Shown here piece by piece: positions 1 to 8,660 of a stretch of 64,000 nt of DNA. The notes under the pieces were generated by a model. The model searched no databases. It was given only the letters and a program-made list of their open reading frames with translations, and was not told the origin of the DNA. A program made the position numbers and the translations under genes. This DNA is from Marinoscillum sp040218045. GTDB lineage: Bacteria > Bacteroidota > Bacteroidia > Cytophagales > Cyclobacteriaceae. Position 1 is the stretch's first letter; each line of letters starts with the position of its first letter. Where the stretch lies: the NCBI GenBank assembly GCA_040218045.1, contig JAVJQA010000022.1, positions 1-64,000 of the forward strand, given 5' to 3'.

Positions 1-1428
1 CAGGTGCGCACATACGGAGCTGAAAATCCCGAATTGACCTACAGTTATGATGGTTTTGTCAATGGTGAAGGTGCAACAGACCTAGAGTCGGAACCTGAGG
101 TTACCACCACTGCCACGGAAGCCAGCACTGTTGGTAGCTACTCGATAACATCCTCAGGTGGCTCGGCTACCAACTATGAATTTGACTTTACGGAAGGCAC
201 TCTAACTGTTGAAAAGGCTCCATTATCCGTTTTAGCGGATGACAAGGTGCGTGTATACGGAACAGCAAACCCTGAATTAACTTACAGCTATGAGGGCTTT
301 GTGAATGGTGAAGGGGCAACAGACCTAGAGTCGGAACCCGAGATTACTACCATCGCCACGGAAGCCAGCGCTGTTGGTAGCTACTCGATAACATCCTCAG
401 GTGGATCAGCAATCAATTATGTGTTCGAGCATACCAATGGTACACTGACAGTCGAAAAGGCTCCATTGTCTCTTTTGGTAGATGACCAGGTGCGCACATA
501 CGGAGCTACAAATCCTGAATTGACCTACAGCTATGATGGTTTTGTAAATAGTGAAGGTGCAACAGACCTAGAAGCGGAACCTGAGGTTACCACAACTGCC
601 ACGGAAGCCAGCACTGTTGGTAGCTACCCGATTACGTCCTCAGGTGGCTCAGCTACCAATTATGCGTTTGAGTATGCAGAAGGTGCCCTGGTAATTGAAA
701 AAGCTCTATTATCAGTTTTGGTAGATGATCAAACTATCGTTTACGGTGACGCTCAACCTACCTACACCTGGAGCTACTCCGGGTTTGTCAATGAGGAGCA
801 AGAAGGAGTTATTGATGTTTTGCCAGAAATTGTGGATATGGGCGATGTTAAGGATGCAGGAGCGTATGTGATTCAAGTCGCTGGAGGAATGGATGACAAT
901 TATATGTTTACGTTTAATTCGGGTCTATTGGTGGTTAGTAAGGCAGAATTGCAGGCTGTGATTCAGGATGTTATGATTTTGCAGGGGGATGCCATTCCAG
1001 CATTTACCGTCACTTTTCAGGGCTTTAAATACGATGACGACCAGACAGCTTTGGATGTCATACCATCAGCATCAGTTGACTTGACCGATACGGATACTCC
1101 AGGCACCTATAGCATCATGCTGGCTGGTGGTTTAGACAATAACTACGAATTTGACTTACAGGATGGGGTCTTGACTATTGGTCAAATACTACGGACTCAA
1201 ATAGGGGACAACAGCCTGATCTACCCCAATCCAACAGATCAATTCATTTATGTAGTCCCTGGAAAAGCTAAATCCGTTGAGGTCTATAACTTACAGGGCT
1301 TACTAGTGCTTAGATCACTCGTTACCCAACAAATAGATGTCTCAGGACTATCTTCAGGAATTTATGTGATCTATTTAAAGGATGAAAACAGAAAGATCAT
1401 CTCTCACCATAAGCTCAGTAAAAATTGA
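1..1428 (+). CDS. MBG-repeat secreted protein with T9SS sorting tail (3' part)
   Basis: The reading frame is open from the first base, so the 5' end lies outside the window; the GTG at base 4 sits inside a repeat and is not a real start. The protein consists of tandem beta-sandwich modules of about 81 residues of the MBG (YDG/MBG-2) type, each containing a YG..NPELTYSY.GFVN core. The first three are nearly identical at DNA level with a 243-bp period (equivalent GTGCG words at 4, 247 and 490); modules four and five are diverged. From about base 1207 comes a type A T9SS C-terminal domain (YPNPT, then VYNLQG, then SGLSSGIYVIYL), which directs secretion and anchoring at the outer surface. Probably an adhesin or large surface protein. 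Function beyond that cannot be told. Confidence 0.85.
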   Translation, partial: QVRTYGAENPELTYSYDGFVNGEGATDLESEPEVTTTATEASTVGSYSITSSGGSATNYEFDFTEGTLTVEKAPLSVLADDKVRVYGTANPELTYSYEGFVNGEGATDLESEPEITTIATEASAVGSYSITSSGGSAINYVFEHTNGTLTVEKAPLSLLVDDQVRTYGATNPELTYSYDGFVNSEGATDLEAEPEVTTTATEASTVGSYPITSSGGSATNYAFEYAEGALVIEKALLSVLVDDQTIVYGDAQPTYTWSYSGFVNEEQEGVIDVLPEIVDMGDVKDAGAYVIQVAGGMDDNYMFTFNSGLLVVSKAELQAVIQDVMILQGDAIPAFTVTFQGFKYDDDQTALDVIPSASVDLTDTDTPGTYSIMLAGGLDNNYEFDLQDGVLTIGQILRTQIGDNSLIYPNPTDQFIYVVPGKAKSVEVYNLQGLLVLRSLVTQQIDVSGLSSGIYVIYLKDENRKIISHHKLSKN

Positions 1429-1480
1429 TCTGCAATTTGATATTTTAATTCGCTGTAGGTTTGTAGTTCTATTCGCTAAA

Positions 1481-1519
1481 GCGCCTGTGAGATTCTAGAA
1501 TATCTCCACTCACAGACGC
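1481..1519. terminator. Hairpin between two convergent genes
   Basis: GCGCCTGTGAG at 1481-1491 pairs with CTCACAGACGC at 1509-1519 with one mismatch. It lies between the stops of the T9SS protein and pckA, so it may end or protect both transcripts. There is no clear T-run on either side, so intrinsic termination is uncertain. Confidence 0.4.
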
Positions 1520-1551
1520 ATTAGATAAACTAAATAAAGTGCCAAACTCAA

Positions 1552-3171
1552 TCAAACATATTGTTCATTCACCTGGGGCTCTCCGGAAATAATTGAGGCA
1601 TCAGCCGCTTCCCTGTATTGATCAAAGTTGGCTTGAAACTTCCTGACCAGGGCGTTGGCTTGCTTGTAAAAACCTTCATCATTTTTCCAGGTTTCACGCG
1701 GACTGAGTAGGGCTGCCGGCACATCAGGGCAAGTCATGGGGATTTCGGCACCAAAGAGAGAATGTGTACGATAGCCCACATTTTCCAGTACACCGGAGAG
1801 TGCAGCTGAGATCATTGCTCTCGTGAATTTGAGCTTAATCCTGGATCCAACTCCATAAGCACCACCGGTCCATCCGGTATTGACCAGCCAGACCCTGGAT
1901 TGATGTTCCTTTAGTTTCTGGCCCAGAAGCTCAGCATAGCGAGTAGGATGTAATGGCATAAATGGTGCACCAAAACATGCTGAAAATACAGGAGAAGGCT
2001 CGGTGACGCCTTCTTCCGTTCCGGCAACCTTGGAGGTGTACCCTGAAATAAAATGGTACATGGCTTGTCCTGCTGATAGCCTTTGAATTGGCGGCATTAC
2101 GCCAAAAGCATCACAGGTCAGAAAGAAAATATTTTTAGGGATACCACCTATTGAAGGCTTGACAATTCCTGAAATATGAGACAAAGGATAGGAGACCCTG
2201 GTGTTCTGTGTCACCGAGGTATTGTCAAAGTCCACTTCTCTCGTATCTTCCTTAAATCTTGTGTTTTCCAGAATGGCACCGAATTTAATGGCATTCAAGA
2301 TGTCCGGTTCATTCTCCTTGTCCAGACCAATCGTCTTGGCATAGCATCCGCCCTCAAAGTTAAACACGTTGCTGCTCGTCCACCCATGTTCATCATCACC
2401 AATCAGGAGCCGATCAGGATCTGCAGAGAGGGTGGTCTTGCCCGTACCAGAAAGTCCAAAGAATATTGCTGTATCCCTACGTTTCTTGCCCATGTTGGCC
2501 GAGCAGTGCATGGGGAATACATTGTCATTAATAGGAAGCAGGTAGTTCAATACTGAAAAAATCCCTTTCTTCATTTCTCCTGAGTACCCAGTACCCCCGA
2601 TCAGAATGATCCTTTCCTTCAGGTTGATAATGGAAAAATTCTTTTGCCGGGTACCATCAGTAGCGGGATCAGCTTCGAACCCAGGACAGTTGATAATTGT
2701 AAAGTTGGGCACAAAGGATTTCAGCTGATAAATCTCGGGTTGAATAAACATGTTGTGGCAAAACAGGTTATGCCAGGCCACAGTATTGACCACTCTCAAT
2801 TTTATCCTGTGGGTTTTGTCTGCACCTGCATAGGCATCCCTGACATATACTTTTTTATCGGATAAGTAACCAATCATTTTGGCATGAAGCCTGTCAAATT
2901 TCTCCTGCGAAATGCCAATATTGATATCACCCCACCAGATGGTATCCGCATTGGTTGCATCTTTCACAAAGTACCGGTCTTTAGGAGATCTCCCCGTAAA
3001 TTCTCCGGTATCGCACATCAAAGCGCCACTGTCCGCCAGGTGTCCTTCGTTTTTTTGAAGAGATATCTCTGTGAGTTGGGAAGGCGAGAGGTTCCAGTAG
3101 GCTTCACTTACCTGGTTGATGCCAATATCACTAAGTCCGGCTTTATCTGATTTGATTCCGAATTCTTTCAT
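1552..3171 (-). CDS. pckA: ATP-dependent phosphoenolpyruvate carboxykinase
   Basis: Converts oxaloacetate plus ATP to phosphoenolpyruvate, CO2 and ADP in the cytoplasm; the first committed step of gluconeogenesis from C4 acids. The family hallmarks are present: the P-loop GLSGTGKTTLSADP, the metal and nucleotide motif IGDDEHGW, FNFEGGCYAKT, and the substrate segment GEFTGRSPKDR near the N-terminus. The ORF can be extended to 3195, but family members begin close to MKEFGIKSDKAGL, so the ATG at 3171 (539 residues) is preferred. It follows the hydrolase lipoprotein at 3200 with no room for a conventional promoter, which suggests read-through from the SusC-led gene set. That would link PEPCK expression to organic acid uptake in this strain; this is inference. 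Confidence 0.95.
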   Translation of the reverse strand: MKEFGIKSDKAGLSDIGINQVSEAYWNLSPSQLTEISLQKNEGHLADSGALMCDTGEFTGRSPKDRYFVKDATNADTIWWGDINIGISQEKFDRLHAKMIGYLSDKKVYVRDAYAGADKTHRIKLRVVNTVAWHNLFCHNMFIQPEIYQLKSFVPNFTIINCPGFEADPATDGTRQKNFSIINLKERIILIGGTGYSGEMKKGIFSVLNYLLPINDNVFPMHCSANMGKKRRDTAIFFGLSGTGKTTLSADPDRLLIGDDEHGWTSSNVFNFEGGCYAKTIGLDKENEPDILNAIKFGAILENTRFKEDTREVDFDNTSVTQNTRVSYPLSHISGIVKPSIGGIPKNIFFLTCDAFGVMPPIQRLSAGQAMYHFISGYTSKVAGTEEGVTEPSPVFSACFGAPFMPLHPTRYAELLGQKLKEHQSRVWLVNTGWTGGAYGVGSRIKLKFTRAMISAALSGVLENVGYRTHSLFGAEIPMTCPDVPAALLSPRETWKNDEGFYKQANALVRKFQANFDQYREAADASIISGEPQVNEQYV

Positions 3172-3199
3172 TTTTGTAGTCTTCAATGTTAGCATTTTG

Positions 3200-4561
3200 T
3201 CAATTGATGAGGTTCTTCAGTAAGTTTTGAAATGGTTGGGACTGATACATTCTTTCACCATCATGACCTATCCCATCTACAATCACCCGGTTGTGATCAT
3301 TGTTTGGGAAGTATTCGTTCATGAACTCAAAAATGTTCTCACCGCGTTGATAGCGTGAACTTCCCAATAGTATTGCATCACAGTCTGATGTATTCAGGGA
3401 TCCGTCATTTTCAGTATTGTTTCCAAGCAGATAAGTAAGTGACCTGCCAGCAAACCGGGCATTTAAATCACTCTGTGAAATCGAACCAATATATGAGGGA
3501 TGATTGCTGAACCCTAGGGGCCAATGGTCATGCCCAACACAATCCGCCGGGGTGTAAAATTCGCCATTGGATTCGTTGAGTCGCTGCTCGAGTGGATAAT
3601 AAAAATACTGGCTATTGGCCACTATATAGTCGTAAGAAATTTCAGTTTCTGCGGTTTCGGATTGATTGGCAAGAGCATAAACATGCGTGAACAATCCACC
3701 GGATGAATGCCCGGTAACAATGATCTTTTCAAGCTCTGGAAAGTGAGCTTTATCTGATAGTTGAGCAATAAGGCTGTCGATTACTGCAAAAGAACTTAGC
3801 TGAAAGCCACCACCCGAATTCTGGCCGTCACGCCAATTTGATGTTGACCAGTAAAGGTCATCACCCAGAGCTTCATTAGCAGACTTAAACCATGGTGATA
3901 TTAGCACGGTTTCGTCAGCTAGTCCTGTTGAATTCAACGCTTGGGTTAGGTATTGATAGTAGTTATCGGCATCTCTATTTTGACCATGAACCACTATAAT
4001 TGCCTGAGTCAGATTTTCCCAAATGGCATTTTCCAGAAAAACAGGATAGTTGGCAAAAAAGTCAAAACTGGCTGTAGAATTTGAGGAAGTTAATGACATG
4101 GTCCTCAAGCAATTTGTAGTTCCTGTGCAAGGAGCCATTGAACGGACGATCTCATCAGATACTGTTATGAATGATATCAAAATAGTTTCTTTGAGAACCT
4201 CGCCATTCATTCCTATGCTTCCGGAAGCCAACTCAAAATTGTAACTAGTTTCATACTCCAGGCTTGCCGTAATGATGGCTTTAGAATTGGCATTACTCAA
4301 TGAAACCTCTGCTGGTACCGAAGTACCGTTTGAGCTTAAGCTGAAAGATGCTTCCATCAATTGTTTGTTTAATGCAGATCCAAAAACGATCTCAATGGAC
4401 ATGTTTGTAGGGATTTCAGGGATTTCCGTCTTGAAGGAATACCCGTTGATAGTCGCAGAAATAACATTGAGCCCAGGCACCGTTTCATTATCATCCTTGC
4501 ATGATGTTAGGCAGCTCAGGATTGAGACCATACAAATAGCACTTAATATAGTTTTGATCAT
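3200..4561 (-). CDS. Lipoprotein with Ig-like domain and alpha/beta hydrolase domain
   Basis: The N-terminus is a lipoprotein signal (hydrophobic stretch, then LTSC with Cys at about residue 21) followed by a DDNE acidic spacer typical of surface-exposed lipoproteins. Residues about 35-130 look like a bacterial Ig-like domain (SbsA/Big_5 type). From about residue 180 comes an alpha/beta hydrolase fold: IIVVHGQNRDADNYY as oxyanion strand, nucleophile elbow GHSSGG (GxSxG), and a C-terminal GIGHDGERM carrying the likely catalytic His. Predicted esterase or depolymerase acting outside the cell; substrate unknown. It sits between the LTD-domain lipoprotein and pckA in one minus-strand run headed by SusC/SusD, so it may cleave the substrate whose products are imported by the DASS transporter (inference). 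Confidence 0.75.
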   Translation of the reverse strand: MIKTILSAICMVSILSCLTSCKDDNETVPGLNVISATINGYSFKTEIPEIPTNMSIEIVFGSALNKQLMEASFSLSSNGTSVPAEVSLSNANSKAIITASLEYETSYNFELASGSIGMNGEVLKETILISFITVSDEIVRSMAPCTGTTNCLRTMSLTSSNSTASFDFFANYPVFLENAIWENLTQAIIVVHGQNRDADNYYQYLTQALNSTGLADETVLISPWFKSANEALGDDLYWSTSNWRDGQNSGGGFQLSSFAVIDSLIAQLSDKAHFPELEKIIVTGHSSGGLFTHVYALANQSETAETEISYDYIVANSQYFYYPLEQRLNESNGEFYTPADCVGHDHWPLGFSNHPSYIGSISQSDLNARFAGRSLTYLLGNNTENDGSLNTSDCDAILLGSSRYQRGENIFEFMNEYFPNNDHNRVIVDGIGHDGERMYQSQPFQNLLKNLIN

Positions 4562-4576
4562 CCTATTGTTTTAGTT

Positions 4577-4604
4577 ACAGGCCAGGTCAAATGTCCTGGC
4601 CTGT
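4577..4604. other. Perfect 10-bp inverted repeat in gene spacer
   Basis: ACAGGCCAGG and CCTGGCCTGT flank an 8-nt loop in the 56-bp gap between two co-oriented lipoprotein genes. No T-run follows on the minus strand, so it is more likely an mRNA-stabilising or partly attenuating hairpin inside an operon than a full terminator. Confidence 0.5.
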
Positions 4605-4617
4605 GATATTGATTCAT

Positions 4618-6378
4618 TTATTCACAAAAACTGTAGACACAGTCTGATGTGGCGTTTGTGGTAGATGTTGCGGCACAGTCCACTCCGCCATAGGTCCACT
4701 TACTTCCTATCTTATAAGCCCATGAGCCTGTGTAATCCCATACTTCACCACTTCCATCTACATCTACATCTCCATAAGTTTCGATTACGGTGGTGCCATT
4801 GAAGAGTTCGATTGCATCATCTCCGTTTTGGTTCATGGCATCAGTTTCAATCACCTGATCAAATCCTTCAAAGCAATTGCCAAAGTAGGTAGAAATCGTA
4901 TTCACTTCTCTGGCCAGCAAAACATGTTCACCTTCTTTAAGAGCCATAGATGGAAGTGAAAACTCAATGCCATCTGTGCCTCCACCATTATTGGCCACAC
5001 CGATACTATAGATACTGAGGTCAGCAATGTCGGAGTTGACGACCAGGTGGATTGCTTTGCCTCCGTTGGTTCCTGACCCATCCCACAGTATGGCGAGGAC
5101 TCCTTTTAAGACTAACGGATTGTCACACAAAGGATAAATGCACTCAGAATCCAGGGTAGTATTAGACCCACCCGTGCAATTAACTAGCCCAGATATCCAG
5201 GTATCACCTAGTTTGTAAGCCCAGGAACTCGAGTATTCCCAATTCTGGTCAGTACCGTCTACGTCTGGATCACCGTAAGTTTCAATCACAGCAGTGCCTT
5301 TGTATAGCTCAATGGCATCATCTCCATTTTGTGCCATTTCATCTGTTTGTATTACATGTTCGAAACTAGTATAGCAACCACCAAAATAAGCTTCAAGAGC
5401 TGCAGGATCCCGTGCGACCAAAATGTCAGCTCCTTTGGATACAGCTATGGAGGGAAGGTTAAATTCAATACTATCGGTACCACCACCATTGTTGGCCACT
5501 CCAAGTGAGAAAAGACTTAAGTCAGCTATATCATCCAATGCCACCAGGTGTACTGCCTTGCCACTATTACCATCAGTTTCACTCGTCCATCTCAAGGCCA
5601 TTACCCCCTTAAGTTCAAGGGACGGCAACTCATCCTGAAAAGAGAAGTTTAAGGATTGTGTCCCCGATTCCACGGCATTTTCAATACTTTCAATGCTGAT
5701 GGTCAAAGTTTCTTCTCCCTCCGTTTCAGAATCATTTTTTAGTAAGAGGTCAACAGACATTGAAAGGCTCCCGGAAGGAATAATGATTGGTGACGCACTA
5801 AGCTCATAATCCGTATCCAACGTTGCTGTTCCTGCAAAGGACAAAACCACCGTGACGTCAGAAGCACTTGACTCATTGATTTTGGCTGTGACTTGTGTTG
5901 ATTCACCTTCCAGTAAAGAAAGAGAACCCGCTGATAAGGTGACGATAGGAGGAATATACGGGCTGGTAGTAAAATGAAGTTCAAACCCTTCCTGCAACGG
6001 GTCAGCTTCATTGCTGTAATCACCAGCCGCCAGGATCAGTGTATAATCGGTTTCAAACGCCAGGTCATCAAATGTAAGTGTGGCAAATGAACTCGATTCA
6101 TCATAACTCACAGTGTAGGAGGGATTGCCAGAAATCGTCAGTGCGTCTTCAAGTGCCGTGGTGTTGATAGTATGTGAAAAAACCAGCTCAATGACCAATC
6201 CTTCATTGTCAATTACCAGCATTTCATTCTTAATATCTTCACCATTGGCAGTAGCCGTAAGTAATCTCAGGTTATTTGAAATGGCCTGAGCCGTATCATC
6301 GTCGCAGCTCCAGACAAGGCCAAAAGTCATCATCACGAGCAAGCTCATTACCAGGTTTGTTGTATTATGTTTTTTCAT
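4618..6378 (-). CDS. Lipoprotein with Calx-beta domain and two lamin-tail-like domains
   Basis: Lipoprotein signal ending WSC at about residue 25, followed by acidic residues. In order: an Ig-like (Big_5-like) domain (about 35-135), a Calx-beta domain (about 140-250: DVTVVLSFAGTATLDTDY and the GEETLTISI motif), then two tandem copies of a lamin-tail-like (LTD) domain of roughly 150 residues. Each copy has VANNGGGTD, a GDDAIELY or GDDAIELF strand, IETYGD.DVDG and an SWAYK ending. Probably a calcium-stabilised cell-surface scaffold or substrate-binding lipoprotein; no catalytic motif seen. Its place between the DASS transporter and the hydrolase lipoprotein suggests a role at the surface in the same uptake locus. 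Confidence 0.7.
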   Translation of the reverse strand: MKKHNTTNLVMSLLVMMTFGLVWSCDDDTAQAISNNLRLLTATANGEDIKNEMLVIDNEGLVIELVFSHTINTTALEDALTISGNPSYTVSYDESSSFATLTFDDLAFETDYTLILAAGDYSNEADPLQEGFELHFTTSPYIPPIVTLSAGSLSLLEGESTQVTAKINESSASDVTVVLSFAGTATLDTDYELSASPIIIPSGSLSMSVDLLLKNDSETEGEETLTISIESIENAVESGTQSLNFSFQDELPSLELKGVMALRWTSETDGNSGKAVHLVALDDIADLSLFSLGVANNGGGTDSIEFNLPSIAVSKGADILVARDPAALEAYFGGCYTSFEHVIQTDEMAQNGDDAIELYKGTAVIETYGDPDVDGTDQNWEYSSSWAYKLGDTWISGLVNCTGGSNTTLDSECIYPLCDNPLVLKGVLAILWDGSGTNGGKAIHLVVNSDIADLSIYSIGVANNGGGTDGIEFSLPSMALKEGEHVLLAREVNTISTYFGNCFEGFDQVIETDAMNQNGDDAIELFNGTTVIETYGDVDVDGSGEVWDYTGSWAYKIGSKWTYGGVDCAATSTTNATSDCVYSFCE

Positions 6379-6400
6379 GATATTTCATGTTTAGTATCAA

Positions 6401-7888
6401 TTATTCATTTTTTAAATAGGCCCGGAATACATCCGGAAATTGGTTGGGATCAATATCCCATAGATAAGGGAGTATTAGATATGTGGCTGCTGTAATCAGG
6501 ATAATAGAGATTATATTCATTAAAATACCCGCTCTAATCATATCCGGAATGCGCAAGTACCCTGATCCAAAAACCACCGCATTTGGTGGAGTGGCCACAG
6601 GCAGCATAAAGGCACACGAAGCAGCCAGTGTCACTGAAACCATGATCATAAACGGATGCAGGTTAAACGACAGGGCCATTGGTGCCAATACTGGCAGTAA
6701 CATGGCGGTTGTGGCGAGGTTCGAAGTGATTTCTGTCAGGAAATTGACCATAGTCACCAGCACAAGTATGAGTAGCAACAAAGACAATCCATCCAATTGT
6801 GTCATCTGACCAGCTATCCAATCAGCAAGGCCCGTAGAGGTAAATCCCCTGGCCAATGCCATTCCTCCGCCGAAAAGCAATATGATGCCCCATGGTAGCT
6901 TTACAGCTTCTTCCCAGTTGATGAGTTTTCGGGTGCGGTCTTTATTTGGAATGACAAACAATGTAACAGCCGAAATCATTGCAATGATTGTGTCGTCCAA
7001 TCCGGGGATTACCTTTTCGATCAAAGCCCTGAAAATCCACGCCAGTGCTGTTAGGAAAAACACAATTAAGACCGCTTTCTCTTCATAACTGATCTTACCC
7101 AACTCTTTCTTCATCTTGCTGATCTCACTTCTTCCTCCGGGAAATTCTACCTGATCAAACCTGAATGCATACTTTGTAAGATATTTCCAACAAATAAACA
7201 ACAGCACCATAGATGTAGGAAGCCCAAACATGATCCATTGACCAAACGTGAGTTTGACATGGTAGATCTGTTCCAGGATTCCTGCCAGTACCAGGTTAGG
7301 TGGAGTGCCGATAAGTGTGGCAAAGCCTCCAATAGAGGCGCTGTAAGCTATGGCAAGCATCAGGGCTTTACCAAAAGTATTGCCCTCATCACTATCGCCA
7401 TTCTCACGTTTTTTGAACTGAGACACGATCGCCATGCCTATGGGCAGCATCATTACCGATGTAGCTGTGTTGGAAATCCACATGGAGAGGAAAGCCGTGG
7501 CTACCATAAAACCCAAAATAATATTGGTTACGTTTGACCCAATAAGGCTAATAATATTAAGCGCAATCCTTCTATGTAAGCCCCACCGCTCTATGGCTAT
7601 GGCCAATACAAAACCTCCTGTATAAAGGAAAATATACTTATGACCGAATGATTGGGTAGTTGGCCCAATCTCCAGTGCTCCGGTTAATGGGAATAATATG
7701 ATTGGCAATAGTGCTGTCACAGCAATGGGAATAGCTTCAGTGATCCACCAGAGTGCTACCCAGGCAGTCACAGAGAGTACATGATAGGCTTCCACATTCA
7801 TTGATGAAGGTTTGCCAATCAATTCCATTACTAAAAAAACCAATGGACCCAATGCTAAGGCCGTGCTTCTTTTTAATCTTTTAGTCAT
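6401..7888 (-). CDS. SLC13/DASS family sodium:carboxylate symporter
   Basis: Inner-membrane transporter with about 11-12 predicted helices and 495 residues, the usual length of the divalent anion:sodium symporter family. It carries both SNT-type clamshell motifs: SNTATSVMMLPIG in the first half and TSNLATTAMLLPV in the second, plus GTPPNLVL and the second-repeat ATPPNAVVF. Family substrates are succinate, malate, fumarate, citrate or sulfate; the exact one cannot be read from sequence. The start overlaps the stop of the SGNH hydrolase gene by 4 bp (ATGA), indicating translational coupling. With pckA in the same run, a C4-dicarboxylate is an attractive guess. Confidence 0.9.
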   Translation of the reverse strand: MTKRLKRSTALALGPLVFLVMELIGKPSSMNVEAYHVLSVTAWVALWWITEAIPIAVTALLPIILFPLTGALEIGPTTQSFGHKYIFLYTGGFVLAIAIERWGLHRRIALNIISLIGSNVTNIILGFMVATAFLSMWISNTATSVMMLPIGMAIVSQFKKRENGDSDEGNTFGKALMLAIAYSASIGGFATLIGTPPNLVLAGILEQIYHVKLTFGQWIMFGLPTSMVLLFICWKYLTKYAFRFDQVEFPGGRSEISKMKKELGKISYEEKAVLIVFFLTALAWIFRALIEKVIPGLDDTIIAMISAVTLFVIPNKDRTRKLINWEEAVKLPWGIILLFGGGMALARGFTSTGLADWIAGQMTQLDGLSLLLLILVLVTMVNFLTEITSNLATTAMLLPVLAPMALSFNLHPFMIMVSVTLAASCAFMLPVATPPNAVVFGSGYLRIPDMIRAGILMNIISIILITAATYLILPYLWDIDPNQFPDVFRAYLKNE

Positions 7889-8655
7889 TTTGCGTTGTAT
7901 CGTTCTAATTCGAATGAGTCTGTCAGCTCCTGCATAAATGTTGCATCTTCTTTACTCATCATAGAATAAAAGAGTTCTTCTCCATTCTTATCGATGGTAG
8001 AGATCCGCTCGGGCAAACCGTTTGATTTTTCACCAGTCAGGACGGTGAAAAAAACACATGCTGTCAGGTAAGTGCCAATAGTCGAAGGATGACTACTGTC
8101 AGGATCAAAGAGCCTTATGTCAGGCCGGAGAGTCCGGGCTTTGGCCCAAACCTCCCCAACAGGCGCTACATAGACCTGATGTTCTTTGCCTAAAGTTTTA
8201 TAGCCTTCTGAGATGGCCTTCTGCATCAGGGGATTGAATTCACGAGCCCACGTCATGTAGAGAATAGGAATAGCACCGGATTCACGTACAAGATCAATGA
8301 ACTTCTCCCCATAATCTGCAAAGTCACCAGGGTTATTGATTGTACTCATACTGTGATTTTGAAGCACCACAACGTCCCAATTGCCTTGGGCTATGATTTT
8401 CCTACTCTTGAGTTCTTTTTCACCTTTCCAATGCTGTTTCCATGTGGATCCACCAGCAGTAGATTTGCGAGCTACAATGGTTACGCCACGATTTTCCGCC
8501 ATTGTGCTGACAGTCTGAGGAAGGTTCCAGAAATAGGTGTAGCTATTGCCTACAAACAACACCCTGAGGCTGTCCTGGGCCATTGCTGACCCTGACAAAC
8601 AGCTGAGTATGAACAGGAACAGCAGGCGACTCATTCTATTTTGCATAAATCTCAT
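7885..8655 (-). CDS. SGNH/GDSL-type hydrolase, exported
   Basis: N-terminal signal peptide (LLFLFILSCLSGSAMAQ), so periplasmic or exported. Block I is LFVGNSYTYFWNLP with the GNS nucleophile region; block III-like VVVLQNHS carries the oxyanion Asn; DSSHPS near residue 205 supplies the catalytic Asp/His pair. Members of the superfamily remove acyl or acetyl groups from carbohydrates or cleave other esters. The gene starts 5 bp after the SusD stop and ends in a 4-bp overlap with the DASS transporter gene. Starts at 8646 or 8634 (later Met codons) are also possible. It is likely part of the SusC/D-led utilisation locus, de-esterifying the imported or bound ligand. Confidence 0.8.
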   Translation of the reverse strand: MRFMQNRMSRLLFLFILSCLSGSAMAQDSLRVLFVGNSYTYFWNLPQTVSTMAENRGVTIVARKSTAGGSTWKQHWKGEKELKSRKIIAQGNWDVVVLQNHSMSTINNPGDFADYGEKFIDLVRESGAIPILYMTWAREFNPLMQKAISEGYKTLGKEHQVYVAPVGEVWAKARTLRPDIRLFDPDSSHPSTIGTYLTACVFFTVLTGEKSNGLPERISTIDKNGEELFYSMMSKEDATFMQELTDSFELERYNAK

Positions 8656-8660
8656 TCAAT

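Noticed and set aside
2176..3150. Plus-strand ORFs opposite pckA
   Set aside because: They are shadows of a strongly conserved enzyme in the other strand and have no features of their own.
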